The translations under genes and the position numbers were made by a program. Shown here piece by piece: positions 7,719 to 16,962 of a DNA stretch of 64,000 bases. This DNA comes from Chitinophagaceae bacterium (GTDB lineage: Bacteria; Bacteroidota; Bacteroidia; Chitinophagales; Chitinophagaceae): the NCBI GenBank assembly GCA_027484165.1, contig JAIXWH010000066.1, forward strand, positions 23,939-87,938, read 5' to 3'. The notes under the pieces are model-generated. The model was not told the DNA's origin, did not search any database, and saw nothing but the letters and a program-made list of their open reading frames with translations. Numbering within the stretch: position 1 is the stretch's first letter; each line of letters begins with the position of its first letter.

Positions 7719-10700
7719 GTGCGTTTAAAGAGTTTAGAAATCAAAGGATTTAAAAGTTTTGCCGATAAAACCGTTCTCAATTTTGATGAAGGTATAACCG
7801 GAGTTATAGGCCCTAATGGTTGTGGTAAAAGTAATATCATCGACAGTATACGTTGGGTAATCGGAGAGCATAAAATCAGTAATCTCAGAAGTGAAAATTT
7901 GGAGAGTTTGGTTTTCAATGGCAGTAAAACCAGAAGTGCGAGCGGTTTGGCGGAAGTGAGTTTAACCTTCGAGAATACCAAGAATTTATTACCCACTGAA
8001 TTCAGTACTGTTACTATTTCTCGTAAATATTATAAAAGTGGAGAGAGCGAGTATCGTTTAAATGATGTTACCTGCAGGTTGAAAGATATTCATAATTTAT
8101 TTATGGATACAGGAGTAAGTACTGACAGTTATGCGATTATAGAATTGGGTATGGTTGATGACATCATCAAAGACAAAGAGAATAGTCGTAGAAAGATGTT
8201 GGAGCAAGCTGCCGGAATCACCATTTACAAGACAAGAAAAAAAGAAGCGAAGCTTAAGCTAGATGCAACAGAGCAGGATCTTGCTCGTATTGAAGATTTG
8301 TTATTTGAGATCAATAACCAATTAAAGAGTTTAGAGAGCCAAGCTAAAAAAGCAGAGAAGTATTTTGAAATTAAAAAAGAGTACAAAGAAATCAGTATCG
8401 AATTAGCCAAAGCTGCGTTGGAAGGATTTAATATTACTTATCGTGATTTAAATCAACAACAACAAGAAGAAGTGGATAAAAGAATTGAGTTGGAAACTTC
8501 TATTGCTAAAGAAGACGCTGCATTGGAACAAGAGAAGTTAGCTTTTATAGAAAAAGAAAAAGCGCTACAACTAAAACAACAGCATTTCAATGAAATGTTG
8601 GATAAGGTTCGTAATAAAGAAAATGAAAAAAGTTTAACAGCTCAGAGACTTCAGCATTTAAAAGAAAGAAAATTAAGTCTGGATGAATTTTTATTAAAAG
8701 CTGCCGGACAAAAAAGTGGTTTGGAAGAAAGTATCGGTTTTACAGGAAAGCAAATTCAGGAAGAGCAATTGAAGATAGAAGATTTGGAGAAAACACTTGA
8801 ACAATTAAAAACAGAAGTAGAGAACAAAAGAAAGCTATATGATGATCAGCGCGCAGCGATTGATTCATTGAGAAGAGAAAATCAAAATATCCAAAGAAAC
8901 CAATTTGATGCTGAAAAGAAAGTAGCTGTAGCAGATACCTCCATTCAAAATTTACAACGTTCCATCTCTCAGTTAGAAGAAGAGTTGTCTAATAGAACTG
9001 AACAATTGAAACAATTGGAGCAGGATAAGAAACAAAAAGAATCAGATTTGGATTTAGCTAAGAAAAGCTTGCATCAATTGCAGGAACAGCATGAATTTAC
9101 TAAAGAGCAAATTTTCCAAACTCAAAGTGTTTTAGAGGGATTAAGAAATAATCTGGCGGATGAAAATAGGAAATTTGATTCCAAAAAAAATGAACATGAC
9201 TTGCTGAAGAGTTTGGTTGATTCAATGGAGGGGTATCCAGAAAGCGTTAAGTTTTTAAATAAAAACTCTGGATGGAACCACAAAGCGCCTTTACTTTCTG
9301 ATGTAATTTATGTTAAGGAAGAATATAGGGCAGCTGTAGAAAATGTTTTAGATCCGTATTTGAATTACTATGTGGTTAATGATTTGAGCGAAGGTTTACA
9401 GGCAGTTCATTTATTGGATAACAACAAGAAAGGGAAAGCCAACTTTTTCCTTTTAGATAAATTCAAGAATATAGAAAGTGTTCAGCAGCCAGCAAATACT
9501 ATCAAAGCGTTGGATGTCATTGAAATCGATTCTAAATATGCATCTTTAGCACAATATTTATTAGGCAATGTTTTTATAGCCGAAAACGAAGAAGGATTAA
9601 ATGACGATAGCAATGCTATTATTTTAGAAAAGAGTGGAAAATTTGTAAAAGGAAAATACTCTTTAACTGGTGGTAGTGTTGGATTGTTTGAAGGAAAGAA
9701 AATTGGACGTGCGAAGAATCTTGAGAAGTTAGCAAAAGAAATTCAGGCTCAGGAAAAAATAGTTAATGAACTAAAAGCTGAGATTCAGTTAAAGCATAAT
9801 GAAGTAATCGCATTCAATACACAGTTGAAAGAAAATGCGATTAAACAAACTGAACAAGAAATTAATCAGTTTACTAATCAGGTATTTGCCTTACACAATA
9901 AAATTGAAAATTTAACCCATCAAAATACTTCAGCAACAACTCGATTGGAAGAATTGAACAAACAATTAAAATCCAATCATGATGCAATCGCAGATACTCG
10001 TATTGAATTATCCAAATTTAACGAAGAGTTGGAAGCGATGCAAAAGAAAATGGTTTTGGTTGAGGAGGATTATTCATCTGCTGAAGGTAATTACAATGCT
10101 GCCAATACTAATTTTAATGAAGGCAATCTGAATATAACGAGACAACAAAGTAAGATTGCATCTATCAATCAGGAATTGGAATTTAAAACAAACCAATTAG
10201 CTGATTTGGATGAACAAGTAACATCAAGCAATATTCAATTATCCGAATCAAACGAGAATATAAATGAGGCTTCACTTTCATTAAAAGAAATTGAAGAAGG
10301 ATTAGTGAAGCTTTTACATGATAAGGATGTCGAAGAAAAGAGCTTAAATGAAGCAGATCAAGATTACTACAATTTGAGAAATGTTTTATCTGAAAAAGAA
10401 AGTGAATTGAGGTTAAAACAGAAGTCAAAAGAAGGGATTGATCATTTGTTGAATGAGATTAAAGATCGTTTGACTGAATTGAAGTTGCAATTGGCTGGAA
10501 TGAAAGAGCGTTTGAATGTTGAATTTAAAGTAGATTTGGATGCAATTATAGATGAGCCAAGAACAACAGAGACGCCTTTAGAAGAGCTTCAGGATAAGAA
10601 TGAAAAAATGAAAAAGCGTTTGGAAAATATTGGCGAAGTGAATCCAACGGCAATAGAAGCGTTCACCGAAATGAAAAAGCGTTATGAATTCATTTTAGAA

Positions 10701-11234
10701 CAGAAAAATGATTTGGTAACGGCAAAGGATAGTCTAATGCAAACCATTCAGGAAGTAGAAGCAACGGCAAACCAGCAATTCCTAGATACTTTTAATAAAA
10801 CAAGAGAGAATTTTCAAAAAGTTTTCAAAGCCTTGTTTACTGAAGAGGATACAGCTGATATGGTTTTGGTTGATCCTGAAAATTTAGCAGAAACAGGAAT
10901 TGATATTGTGGCTAAACCTAAGGGAAAAAGACCAAGCAGCATCGGTCAGTTGAGTGGAGGAGAAAAAACTTTAACTGCTACAGCTTTGTTGTTTGCAATT
11001 TATTTAATCAAGCCAGCACCGTTCTGTATTTTAGATGAGGTTGATGCTCCTTTGGATGATGCTAACGTAGGTAAATTTACCAATATGATCAAGCAATTCA
11101 GCGAAAATTCACAATTCATCATTGTTACACATAACAAAATGACGATGAGTGCTGTTGATGTGATTTATGGTGTTACTATGCAGGAAGCCGGTGTGAGTAA
11201 ACTTGTTCCTGTTGATTTCAGAAGTTTGAATTAA
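7719..11234 (+). CDS. smc: Chromosome segregation protein SMC
   Basis: A 1171-residue condensin ATPase that organises and segregates the chromosome. The start is GTG, giving MRLKSLEIKGFKSFADKT, the invariant SMC opening. Walker A GPNGCGKS is at residues 31-38. Long coiled coils run on either side of a hinge near residues 520-660, which contains SDVIYVKEEYRAAVEN and ends in LTGGSVG. The C-terminal head has the signature LSGGEKTLTA and Walker B FCILDEVDAPLDDANV. The length fits bacterial SMC. ScpA and ScpB are not encoded nearby. The upstream minus-strand reading frame that overlaps the 5' end is a shadow. Confidence 0.97.
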   Translation: MRLKSLEIKGFKSFADKTVLNFDEGITGVIGPNGCGKSNIIDSIRWVIGEHKISNLRSENLESLVFNGSKTRSASGLAEVSLTFENTKNLLPTEFSTVTISRKYYKSGESEYRLNDVTCRLKDIHNLFMDTGVSTDSYAIIELGMVDDIIKDKENSRRKMLEQAAGITIYKTRKKEAKLKLDATEQDLARIEDLLFEINNQLKSLESQAKKAEKYFEIKKEYKEISIELAKAALEGFNITYRDLNQQQQEEVDKRIELETSIAKEDAALEQEKLAFIEKEKALQLKQQHFNEMLDKVRNKENEKSLTAQRLQHLKERKLSLDEFLLKAAGQKSGLEESIGFTGKQIQEEQLKIEDLEKTLEQLKTEVENKRKLYDDQRAAIDSLRRENQNIQRNQFDAEKKVAVADTSIQNLQRSISQLEEELSNRTEQLKQLEQDKKQKESDLDLAKKSLHQLQEQHEFTKEQIFQTQSVLEGLRNNLADENRKFDSKKNEHDLLKSLVDSMEGYPESVKFLNKNSGWNHKAPLLSDVIYVKEEYRAAVENVLDPYLNYYVVNDLSEGLQAVHLLDNNKKGKANFFLLDKFKNIESVQQPANTIKALDVIEIDSKYASLAQYLLGNVFIAENEEGLNDDSNAIILEKSGKFVKGKYSLTGGSVGLFEGKKIGRAKNLEKLAKEIQAQEKIVNELKAEIQLKHNEVIAFNTQLKENAIKQTEQEINQFTNQVFALHNKIENLTHQNTSATTRLEELNKQLKSNHDAIADTRIELSKFNEELEAMQKKMVLVEEDYSSAEGNYNAANTNFNEGNLNITRQQSKIASINQELEFKTNQLADLDEQVTSSNIQLSESNENINEASLSLKEIEEGLVKLLHDKDVEEKSLNEADQDYYNLRNVLSEKESELRLKQKSKEGIDHLLNEIKDRLTELKLQLAGMKERLNVEFKVDLDAIIDEPRTTETPLEELQDKNEKMKKRLENIGEVNPTAIEAFTEMKKRYEFILEQKNDLVTAKDSLMQTIQEVEATANQQFLDTFNKTRENFQKVFKALFTEEDTADMVLVDPENLAETGIDIVAKPKGKRPSSIGQLSGGEKTLTATALLFAIYLIKPAPFCILDEVDAPLDDANVGKFTNMIKQFSENSQFIIVTHNKMTMSAVDVIYGVTMQEAGVSKLVPVDFRSLN

Positions 11235-11252
11235 GATTTAGATATTTTAATA

Positions 11253-11280
11253 TAAAGCCCGATAGAAATATCGGGCTTTA
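11253..11280. terminator. Bidirectional terminator after smc
   Basis: A perfect 12-bp stem, TAAAGCCCGATA (11253-11264) with its complement (11269-11280), closed by a GAAA tetraloop. It lies between convergent stops at 11234 and 11281. Confidence 0.85.
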
Positions 11281-12279
11281 TTATTTTATCAGTTTGCCAA
11301 TTCTACCGCCACCTCCAGCCAAAAATACAGCATTGCCTTTTTTTGCCTTTCTGCAAACATGAAATCCAGTTTCAGATATTTTTGTAAAATTCAAGCCATC
11401 ATCTTTACTGTAATCAACACCATTTATGCCGCATGTAATCCAATTCTTTTTATTGAGATATTCAACACAGCTTCTGTATCCATTGGGATTAGTTTTGGAT
11501 GACAACCAAGTTTTTCCTCCATCCTTTGTTACATAACAATTTTTTGTGGTGTCATCTTTGTTATTAAAATCTCCACCAACAATCATAAAGGTGTTGCTGT
11601 TTTTTATTGCGATTGAATTAGCTCCAGTACTTTCTTTGCCTTGAATGATACCCGTATTTATTTTTTTATCTTTTATGAAACAATTTGAATGATGACCTCC
11701 TGATATAAATATAGCTTCCTGTTTATTTATTTTTTTGATGTTGGTTCCACTGCTTGCAAAGCAGGCTTCTCCACTATCTGCTATAGGTCTGTTTTGATAG
11801 GAAATAGGAATCCAATTTTTTCCGCCATCAAAAGTTCTTGCAATAAAGAATCTTCCGTCAATAGGATCGCCAATTACAATACCACTTTGATCGTTCCAGA
11901 ATTCCATAGCATCTAAAAACATTCCTCTTGCAGTGTCTTTAAAAACGATATCCCAGCTTGTACCCCCATCTATTGTTTTAAGGATGTAAGCTGGGACATC
12001 TGTTCCCATAACAATAGCAGTCATGTCGTCAAAAGCTTCTATATCTCTGAAATCAATTTTTTCAAATCCTTTTATGGTTATGAATTTCCATGTGGTTCCG
12101 CCATCTATACTTTTTCCAATAGTTCCATTGCTTCCGCTAACCCAAATTGTTTTATTATCAACAACACTTAGTCCTCTGAAAGATGCTTTGGTGTTACTTG
12201 ATATTATACTTACCGATTGGGCATTTGATTCAGCAAGAAGATGAATTAGAATAAATAGGCAAATAAGCTTTTTTATCAA
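11281..12279 (-). CDS. Secreted Ycf48/BNR-like beta-propeller protein
   Basis: A secreted protein of about 332 residues built from Asp-box/BNR-type repeats: SIDGGTTWKFI, TIDGGTSWDIV, TFDGGKNWIPI, TKDGGKTWLSS and a weaker SKDDGLNFTKI. This predicts a beta-propeller like Ycf48 or sialidase-type proteins, without the sialidase catalytic arginines being evident. The frame is open back to a TTG at 12321, but a second TTG at 12279 gives MIKKLICLFILIHLLAES plus NAQ, a textbook signal peptide, so I prefer 12279. Role unknown; binding or assembly is plausible. Confidence 0.7.
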   Translation of the reverse strand: MIKKLICLFILIHLLAESNAQSVSIISSNTKASFRGLSVVDNKTIWVSGSNGTIGKSIDGGTTWKFITIKGFEKIDFRDIEAFDDMTAIVMGTDVPAYILKTIDGGTSWDIVFKDTARGMFLDAMEFWNDQSGIVIGDPIDGRFFIARTFDGGKNWIPISYQNRPIADSGEACFASSGTNIKKINKQEAIFISGGHHSNCFIKDKKINTGIIQGKESTGANSIAIKNSNTFMIVGGDFNNKDDTTKNCYVTKDGGKTWLSSKTNPNGYRSCVEYLNKKNWITCGINGVDYSKDDGLNFTKISETGFHVCRKAKKGNAVFLAGGGGRIGKLIK

Positions 12280-12346
12280 AATATTATGTTTCAAATGTTG
12301 TGTTTTAATAGATTTTATCAAATAGAATTAAGCAAGAAATTTTCTT

Positions 12347-12354
12347 TACTTTTG
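12347..12354 (+). promoter_or_regulatory. -7 element of hutH-hutU
   Basis: TACTTTTG, a full match to TAnnTTTG, 39 bp before the hutH ATG. No good TTG is found at 17-23 bp upstream, which suggests a weak or activator-dependent promoter. Confidence 0.45.
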
Positions 12355-12393
12355 GCCATATTAAAAATAAGAATTTAACCACACTAAAGATAA

Positions 12394-13884
12394 ATGGATA
12401 AGAAGAAATTTAATATTGATGATTCCATTGTTAGTCTTGAACAGATTAATGATTTATTGAATGATTTAAAGATTGGATTGACAGATGCGGCGTTCAATAA
12501 AATTGAAAATTGCAGGAATTATTTGGATGAAAAAATGTCGGTTTCAGAGGATTTGTATTATGGAATCAATACTGGGTTTGGATACTTGCAAAATGTGAAA
12601 ATTGACAAATCGCAATTAGAAACTTTGCAAGAAAATCTAATTAAATCTCATGCATGCGGTATGGGGGATGAAGTGCCATCAGCAATTGTAAAAATTATGA
12701 TGGCATTAAAAATTAAATCGCTTAGTTATGGTAATTCTGGTGTTCAAAAAGTAACAGTCCAGCGCCTCATTGATATGTATAATAATGATGTGCTTCCTGT
12801 AGTCTATACTCAGGGCTCTCTTGGTGCATCAGGAGATTTGTCTCCATTGAGTCATATGTGTTTACCTTTGATTGGTTTGGGGGAAGTTTATTTTAAAGGA
12901 GAAAAGAAATCATCTGTTGATGTTTTGACTCAACTCAAATGGGAAAAGATTTCCTTACAAAGTAAAGAAGGGTTGGCTTTAATTAATGGTACTCAATTCA
13001 TGAGTGCTTATGGTGTTTATGCATTGCTCAAATCAAAGAAATTGTTGAAATGGGCAAATATTATTTCCGCTATTAGTTTTGATGGATTTGATGGTGTACT
13101 TTTTCCATTTAATGAAAATATTCATGCTGTAAGATCACATGCTGGCCAAGTTGCAGTTGCAACAGAGATGAGAAGTTTACTTAAGGGTAGTGAAATTGCG
13201 AATCAAAAAAAATCTCAAGTACAAGATCCCTATTCATTTAGATGTATTCCGCAGGTTCATGGTGCAAGTTGGGATGCATTTCACTATGTAGAAAGTGTGT
13301 TTTTGAAAGAAATCAATTCTGTTACAGATAATCCCAATATTTTTCCTGAGCAAGATTTAATTATAAGTGGGGGTAATTTTCATGGGCAACCTCTTGCTTT
13401 GGCATTGGATTTTCTTTCTATTGCTATGAGTGAAATTGCGAATATTAGCGAAAGAAGGACCTATCAGTTAATTAGTGGATTAAGAAATCTTCCTCCATTC
13501 CTCGTTAAAAATTCCGGTTTAAATTCAGGATTTATGATTCCTCAATATACTGCAGCTGGTATCGTTAGCGAAAACAAGCAACTGTGTACACCAAGTAGCG
13601 TTGATTCTATCCCTTCAAGTATCAATCAGGAAGACCATGTGAGTATGGGAGCTAATGGTGCTGTAAAATGTAAAAGAGTGGTTGATAATGTTGAAAAAGT
13701 GCTTGCCATAGAACTATTAACTGCTGTTCAGGCTATTGAATTCAGAAGGCCTTTAAAAACATCTGAACAATTGGAAAAAATAATTGTTTCTTACAGAGAT
13801 ATTATATCATTTAATGATGCAGACAGAATCATGCATGATGATATGATGAAATCAGTACAATTTTTATATAACCACCCATTATAA
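12394..13884 (+). CDS. hutH: Histidine ammonia-lyase
   Basis: A 496-residue enzyme that removes ammonia from L-histidine to give urocanate, the first step of histidine use. The MIO cofactor arises from Ala-Ser-Gly at residues 145-147 in [14 protein letters not shown]. The catalytic-loop tyrosine lies in YYGINTGFG at about residues 55-63. The C-terminal part keeps [14 protein letters not shown] and the NPNIFPEQ region. Length and motifs fit HutH rather than a phenylalanine or tyrosine lyase. hutU follows after 11 bp. Confidence 0.96.
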   Translation: MDKKKFNIDDSIVSLEQINDLLNDLKIGLTDAAFNKIENCRNYLDEKMSVSEDLYYGINTGFGYLQNVKIDKSQLETLQENLIKSHACGMGDEVPSAIVKIMMALKIKSLSYGNSGVQKVTVQRLIDMYNNDVLPVVYTQGSLGASGDLSPLSHMCLPLIGLGEVYFKGEKKSSVDVLTQLKWEKISLQSKEGLALINGTQFMSAYGVYALLKSKKLLKWANIISAISFDGFDGVLFPFNENIHAVRSHAGQVAVATEMRSLLKGSEIANQKKSQVQDPYSFRCIPQVHGASWDAFHYVESVFLKEINSVTDNPNIFPEQDLIISGGNFHGQPLALALDFLSIAMSEIANISERRTYQLISGLRNLPPFLVKNSGLNSGFMIPQYTAAGIVSENKQLCTPSSVDSIPSSINQEDHVSMGANGAVKCKRVVDNVEKVLAIELLTAVQAIEFRRPLKTSEQLEKIIVSYRDIISFNDADRIMHDDMMKSVQFLYNHPL

Positions 13885-13895
13885 AATATTATTTC

Positions 13896-15566
13896 ATGAT
13901 TACTGCGAAATACGATTTTGAAAAATACAAAACACCAACTGGTACTCAATTAAATTGCAAAGGCTGGGTTCAGGAAGCCGCTTTAAGAATGTTATTGAAT
14001 AATCTCGATCCTGAAGTTGCAGAACGTCCTGAAGACTTAATTGTTTATGGTGGTAGAGGAAAAGCTGCGAGAAATATAGAATCACTCGATTTGATAATTA
14101 AAGGACTGAAAGATCTCGAAGAAGATGAAACCTTATTGATACAGAGTGGTAAACCTGTTGCTATTTTAAAAACACACAAAGATTCACCACGAGTATTGAT
14201 CAGTAATTCTCAACTGGTACCCAATTGGGCAAACTGGAAACATTTTGATGAGTTAGAAAAAAAAGGTTTGATGATGTACGGCCAGATGACCGCAGGAAGT
14301 TGGATTTATATAGGAAGTCAGGGTATTGTACAAGGTACATATGAAACTTACGGTTCCGCAGCAACGAAGCATTTCGGTGGAACATTAAAAGGAACTTTAA
14401 ATGTAACTGCAGGTTTAGGTGGAATGGGAGGAGCTCAGCCGCTAGCAATTACGATGAATGAAGGTGTGGCTCTTGTTGCTGAAGTTGAAGAGTGGAGAAT
14501 TGACAAACGTATCGAAACAAGATACCTTGATGAGAAGTATCTTAATATTGATGATGCAATTGATAAAGCATTGCAATATAAAAATAAAGGTAAAGCTGTT
14601 AGCATTGGAGTATTGTGTAACGCCGTTAATTTATTACAACGTTTAATCGACAGAAATATCATTCCAGATACGCTTACAGATCAAACGAGTGCCCATGACC
14701 CATTGATTGGATATATTCCTCATCATCTGTCTAATGAAGAAGCTAATGTTTTAAGAGAAACTAATCCTGATGAATATATCAATTTAAGTTATCAGAGCAT
14801 GAAGCAACATGTGTTGTTAATGTTGCAATTACAGAAGATGGGTGCAATCACATTTGATTATGGTAACAATATCAGAGCAAGAGCAAAAGAAAGGGGAGTT
14901 GAAAATGCTTTTGATTTTCCTGGATTCGTACCTGCTTATATCAGACCACTATTTTGTGAAGGGAAAGGTCCATTCAGATGGGCTGCATTGAGTGGAGATC
15001 CAGAAGATATCAGAGTTACAGATGAATTAATGATGGAACTATTTCCAGAAAATAAAGGGATGATTCGCTGGATGAAAATGGCTAAAGAAAAAATTGCATT
15101 CCAAGGACTTCCTGCAAGGATATGTTGGATTGGTCAAGGTGAAAGAGAGAAAGCAGGTTTGGCCTTTAATGAGTTAGTAAAATCAGGAAAAGTTAAAGCT
15201 CCGATAGTTATAGGCAGGGATCATCTGGATACTGGATCAGTAGCTAGCCCTAACAGAGAAACTGAAGCAATGCTTGATGGAAGTGATGCTGTTGCAGATT
15301 GGCCCATATTAAATGCTCTTGTTAATACAGCTGGTGGGGCAAGTTGGGTGTCTTTACATCATGGTGGTGGCGTTGGTATGGGTTACAGTATACATTCAGG
15401 TATGGTGATTGTAGCCGATGGAACTGATGACGCATCAAAGAGATTAAGCAGAGTGTTAAGAAATGATCCTGGTATGGGTGTTATCAGGCATGCAGACGCA
15501 GGGTATGAATTAGCAATTAAAACAGCACAAGAAAACAACTTGGATCTCAAAAAAAGATTGAAATAA
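13896..15566 (+). CDS. hutU: Urocanate hydratase
   Basis: A 556-residue NAD-dependent enzyme that converts urocanate to 4-imidazolone-5-propionate, the second step of histidine degradation. Characteristic stretches are [11 protein letters not shown] near the N-terminus, the NAD-binding [25 protein letters not shown], and [20 protein letters not shown] close to the active site, with [20 protein letters not shown] at the C-terminal side. Full length and intact. It forms an operon with hutH; the next two pathway genes are 10 kb away at 25.6-28.6 kb. Confidence 0.97.
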   Translation: MITAKYDFEKYKTPTGTQLNCKGWVQEAALRMLLNNLDPEVAERPEDLIVYGGRGKAARNIESLDLIIKGLKDLEEDETLLIQSGKPVAILKTHKDSPRVLISNSQLVPNWANWKHFDELEKKGLMMYGQMTAGSWIYIGSQGIVQGTYETYGSAATKHFGGTLKGTLNVTAGLGGMGGAQPLAITMNEGVALVAEVEEWRIDKRIETRYLDEKYLNIDDAIDKALQYKNKGKAVSIGVLCNAVNLLQRLIDRNIIPDTLTDQTSAHDPLIGYIPHHLSNEEANVLRETNPDEYINLSYQSMKQHVLLMLQLQKMGAITFDYGNNIRARAKERGVENAFDFPGFVPAYIRPLFCEGKGPFRWAALSGDPEDIRVTDELMMELFPENKGMIRWMKMAKEKIAFQGLPARICWIGQGEREKAGLAFNELVKSGKVKAPIVIGRDHLDTGSVASPNRETEAMLDGSDAVADWPILNALVNTAGGASWVSLHHGGGVGMGYSIHSGMVIVADGTDDASKRLSRVLRNDPGMGVIRHADAGYELAIKTAQENNLDLKKRLK

Positions 15567-15601
15567 AAGAACCGTACCCTTGTAATAGGGTACGGTTCTT
15601 T
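15566..15601. terminator. Bidirectional terminator after hutU
   Basis: A perfect 15-bp stem (15566-15580 with 15587-15601) around a 6-nt loop, A-rich on the left and T-rich on the right. It sits between the convergent stops at 15566 and 15614. Confidence 0.88.
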
Positions 15602-15613
15602 AGATTTGATTTT

Positions 15614-16315
15614 TTAGAAAGTTGTTCCGATACCAATATTAAAATCTAAAACTCCAACTTCTTGTATGAAGTCTTCTTCAGTTGCACTTCCTTTCCATTT
15701 AGGTTTCATAAATCCATAATCCACATTAACAAAGGCACAATATCTAGATGCAAAATTGTATCTTAAATTTGAACCTACTTGTAAAGCAAATGCATCTGTC
15801 CATCTGTCTTCAGATGTAGCTAGAACTTCCCCAGTTACAGCATCAGAAATTTTTATTCTTGGAGAATTGACCCTTGCAAACCCAGCCATTGCTTTAAAGT
15901 CAACTTTAATATTATCCATTACATTTATGGTAGTCATCGGGCCTAGAACAATACCTCCATATTGCCAATGATCTGTTTCAAATGAATAGGTATTAGAAAT
16001 CGAAAACATTGAGTTTAAATTATTTATTAATTTTTGATTGACATTGTATCTTGAATAAAAAAATGTTCCTGATATACCAAATCTGTCAGTAATCTCATAT
16101 CCTGCATTGAGATTTACATTGTATCCTAAATTAGCATATCCAGCTCCTGTTTTATTAATATCTGTAGAACTAAATATACCAACAGGAATTGATGGTCCAG
16201 CAGAAAGAACAAGAAACGCTTTGTTTTTATTTATTGTTGAAGAAGATGGAGTGTTTTGCGCTAAGAGGTAATTTGTTATTAATGCGGCAATAATAAACAA
16301 GGTTATTTTTTTCAT
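15614..16315 (-). CDS. Outer-membrane beta-barrel protein
   Basis: A 233-residue protein with a signal peptide ending LLAQ at about residue 20. The mature part alternates hydrophobic and polar residues in amphipathic strands (GYNVNLNAGYEITDRFGIS, GGIVLGPMTTINV, VGSNLRYNFASRY) and ends in an aromatic residue (IGTTF), the usual signature of a small OmpA/OmpX-like barrel. Ligand and role unknown. The upstream region carries several dyads and a minus-strand TATTTTTG box, so it may be regulated. Confidence 0.75.
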   Translation of the reverse strand: MKKITLFIIAALITNYLLAQNTPSSSTINKNKAFLVLSAGPSIPVGIFSSTDINKTGAGYANLGYNVNLNAGYEITDRFGISGTFFYSRYNVNQKLINNLNSMFSISNTYSFETDHWQYGGIVLGPMTTINVMDNIKVDFKAMAGFARVNSPRIKISDAVTGEVLATSEDRWTDAFALQVGSNLRYNFASRYCAFVNVDYGFMKPKWKGSATEEDFIQEVGVLDFNIGIGTTF

Positions 16316-16329
16316 TTTATAATATTTTA

Positions 16330-16445
16330 ATGATTAATAATAATATCAAAAATATTTTGAAATGATTATTTGAAAAATGACAATCAATATCTTAAAACAT
16401 GACAATTATTATTAATCATAAAACCCGATGACATGATTAATGTCA
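16330..16445. repeat. Cluster of dyads and ATGACA repeats in a divergent promoter region
   Basis: A 15-bp perfect inverted repeat (16330-16344 with 16405-16419) spans 60 bp. A second dyad, TGACAT-GATTA-ATGTCA, is at 16429-16445. ATGACA occurs three times (16377, 16399, 16428). A minus-strand TATTTTTG box at 16347-16354 lies between the arms. The 212-bp gap separates the beta-barrel gene from the small gene at 16528, and these look like binding sites for a regulator. Confidence 0.45.
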
Positions 16446-16527
16446 CTATAATTTCCTTATTAAATCATTTAATGATAATTTATAGGTATAGAGATTTGAA
16501 TAATTGATTAACTAAAATCTATTTATT

Positions 16528-16869
16528 ATGAGTAATACAATGTTTTCGATTGCACGTGTCATTAAAAAAATCTATTCTTTCGAAATGAAGATTAACTTGA
16601 TAAATAACGTATTAAATGATGTTGTAAAAATTTATTTAAAAAGAAGTGATTCTGAAGATGTTTTGCATTTCAGGAGTAGAATAAATAATTACTATAGCGA
16701 TATAAAATACATCAAGAAAGAATTATTGATTAAATATGGAACTAATGATATGGTTTTAAATTCAAATTGCAATCTGATTAATGACGAAAAGTATAATCTT
16801 GGAAGGATTGATAGAAATGTTGATAAATTAACTAAGGAGTTCCAGGTTTATTTGATTAATAAAATTTGA
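16528..16869 (+). CDS. Small hypothetical protein
   Basis: A 113-residue protein that I do not recognise. It is basic, has no signal peptide or membrane segment, and is predicted mostly helical (IARVIKKIYSFEMKINLIN, DRNVDKLTKEFQVYLINK). Its own strong terminator follows and it has its own upstream region, which argues that it is a real transcribed unit. It stands between an envelope protein and an ion pump; no functional link can be drawn from sequence. Confidence 0.5.
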   Translation: MSNTMFSIARVIKKIYSFEMKINLINNVLNDVVKIYLKRSDSEDVLHFRSRINNYYSDIKYIKKELLIKYGTNDMVLNSNCNLINDEKYNLGRIDRNVDKLTKEFQVYLINKI

Positions 16870-16887
16870 TTTGTTCAGAACTGAATC

Positions 16888-16917
16888 AAAAGCCGACTTA
16901 TAATAGGGTCGGCTTTT
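16888..16917 (+). terminator. Terminator of the small gene at 16528
   Basis: A 10-bp stem, AAAAGCCGAC (16888-16897) with GTCGGCTTTT (16908-16917), with a T run at the 3' end. Confidence 0.82.
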
Positions 16918-16962
16918 TACATATTTTAATTAAACTCTTCAGTATTTTATATATAAAGCATT

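Noticed and set aside
7553-7996. Minus-strand open frame of 147 codons overlapping the 5' end of smc
   Set aside because: It lies opposite the Walker A region of smc, has odd composition with no family resemblance, and shadows a certain gene.
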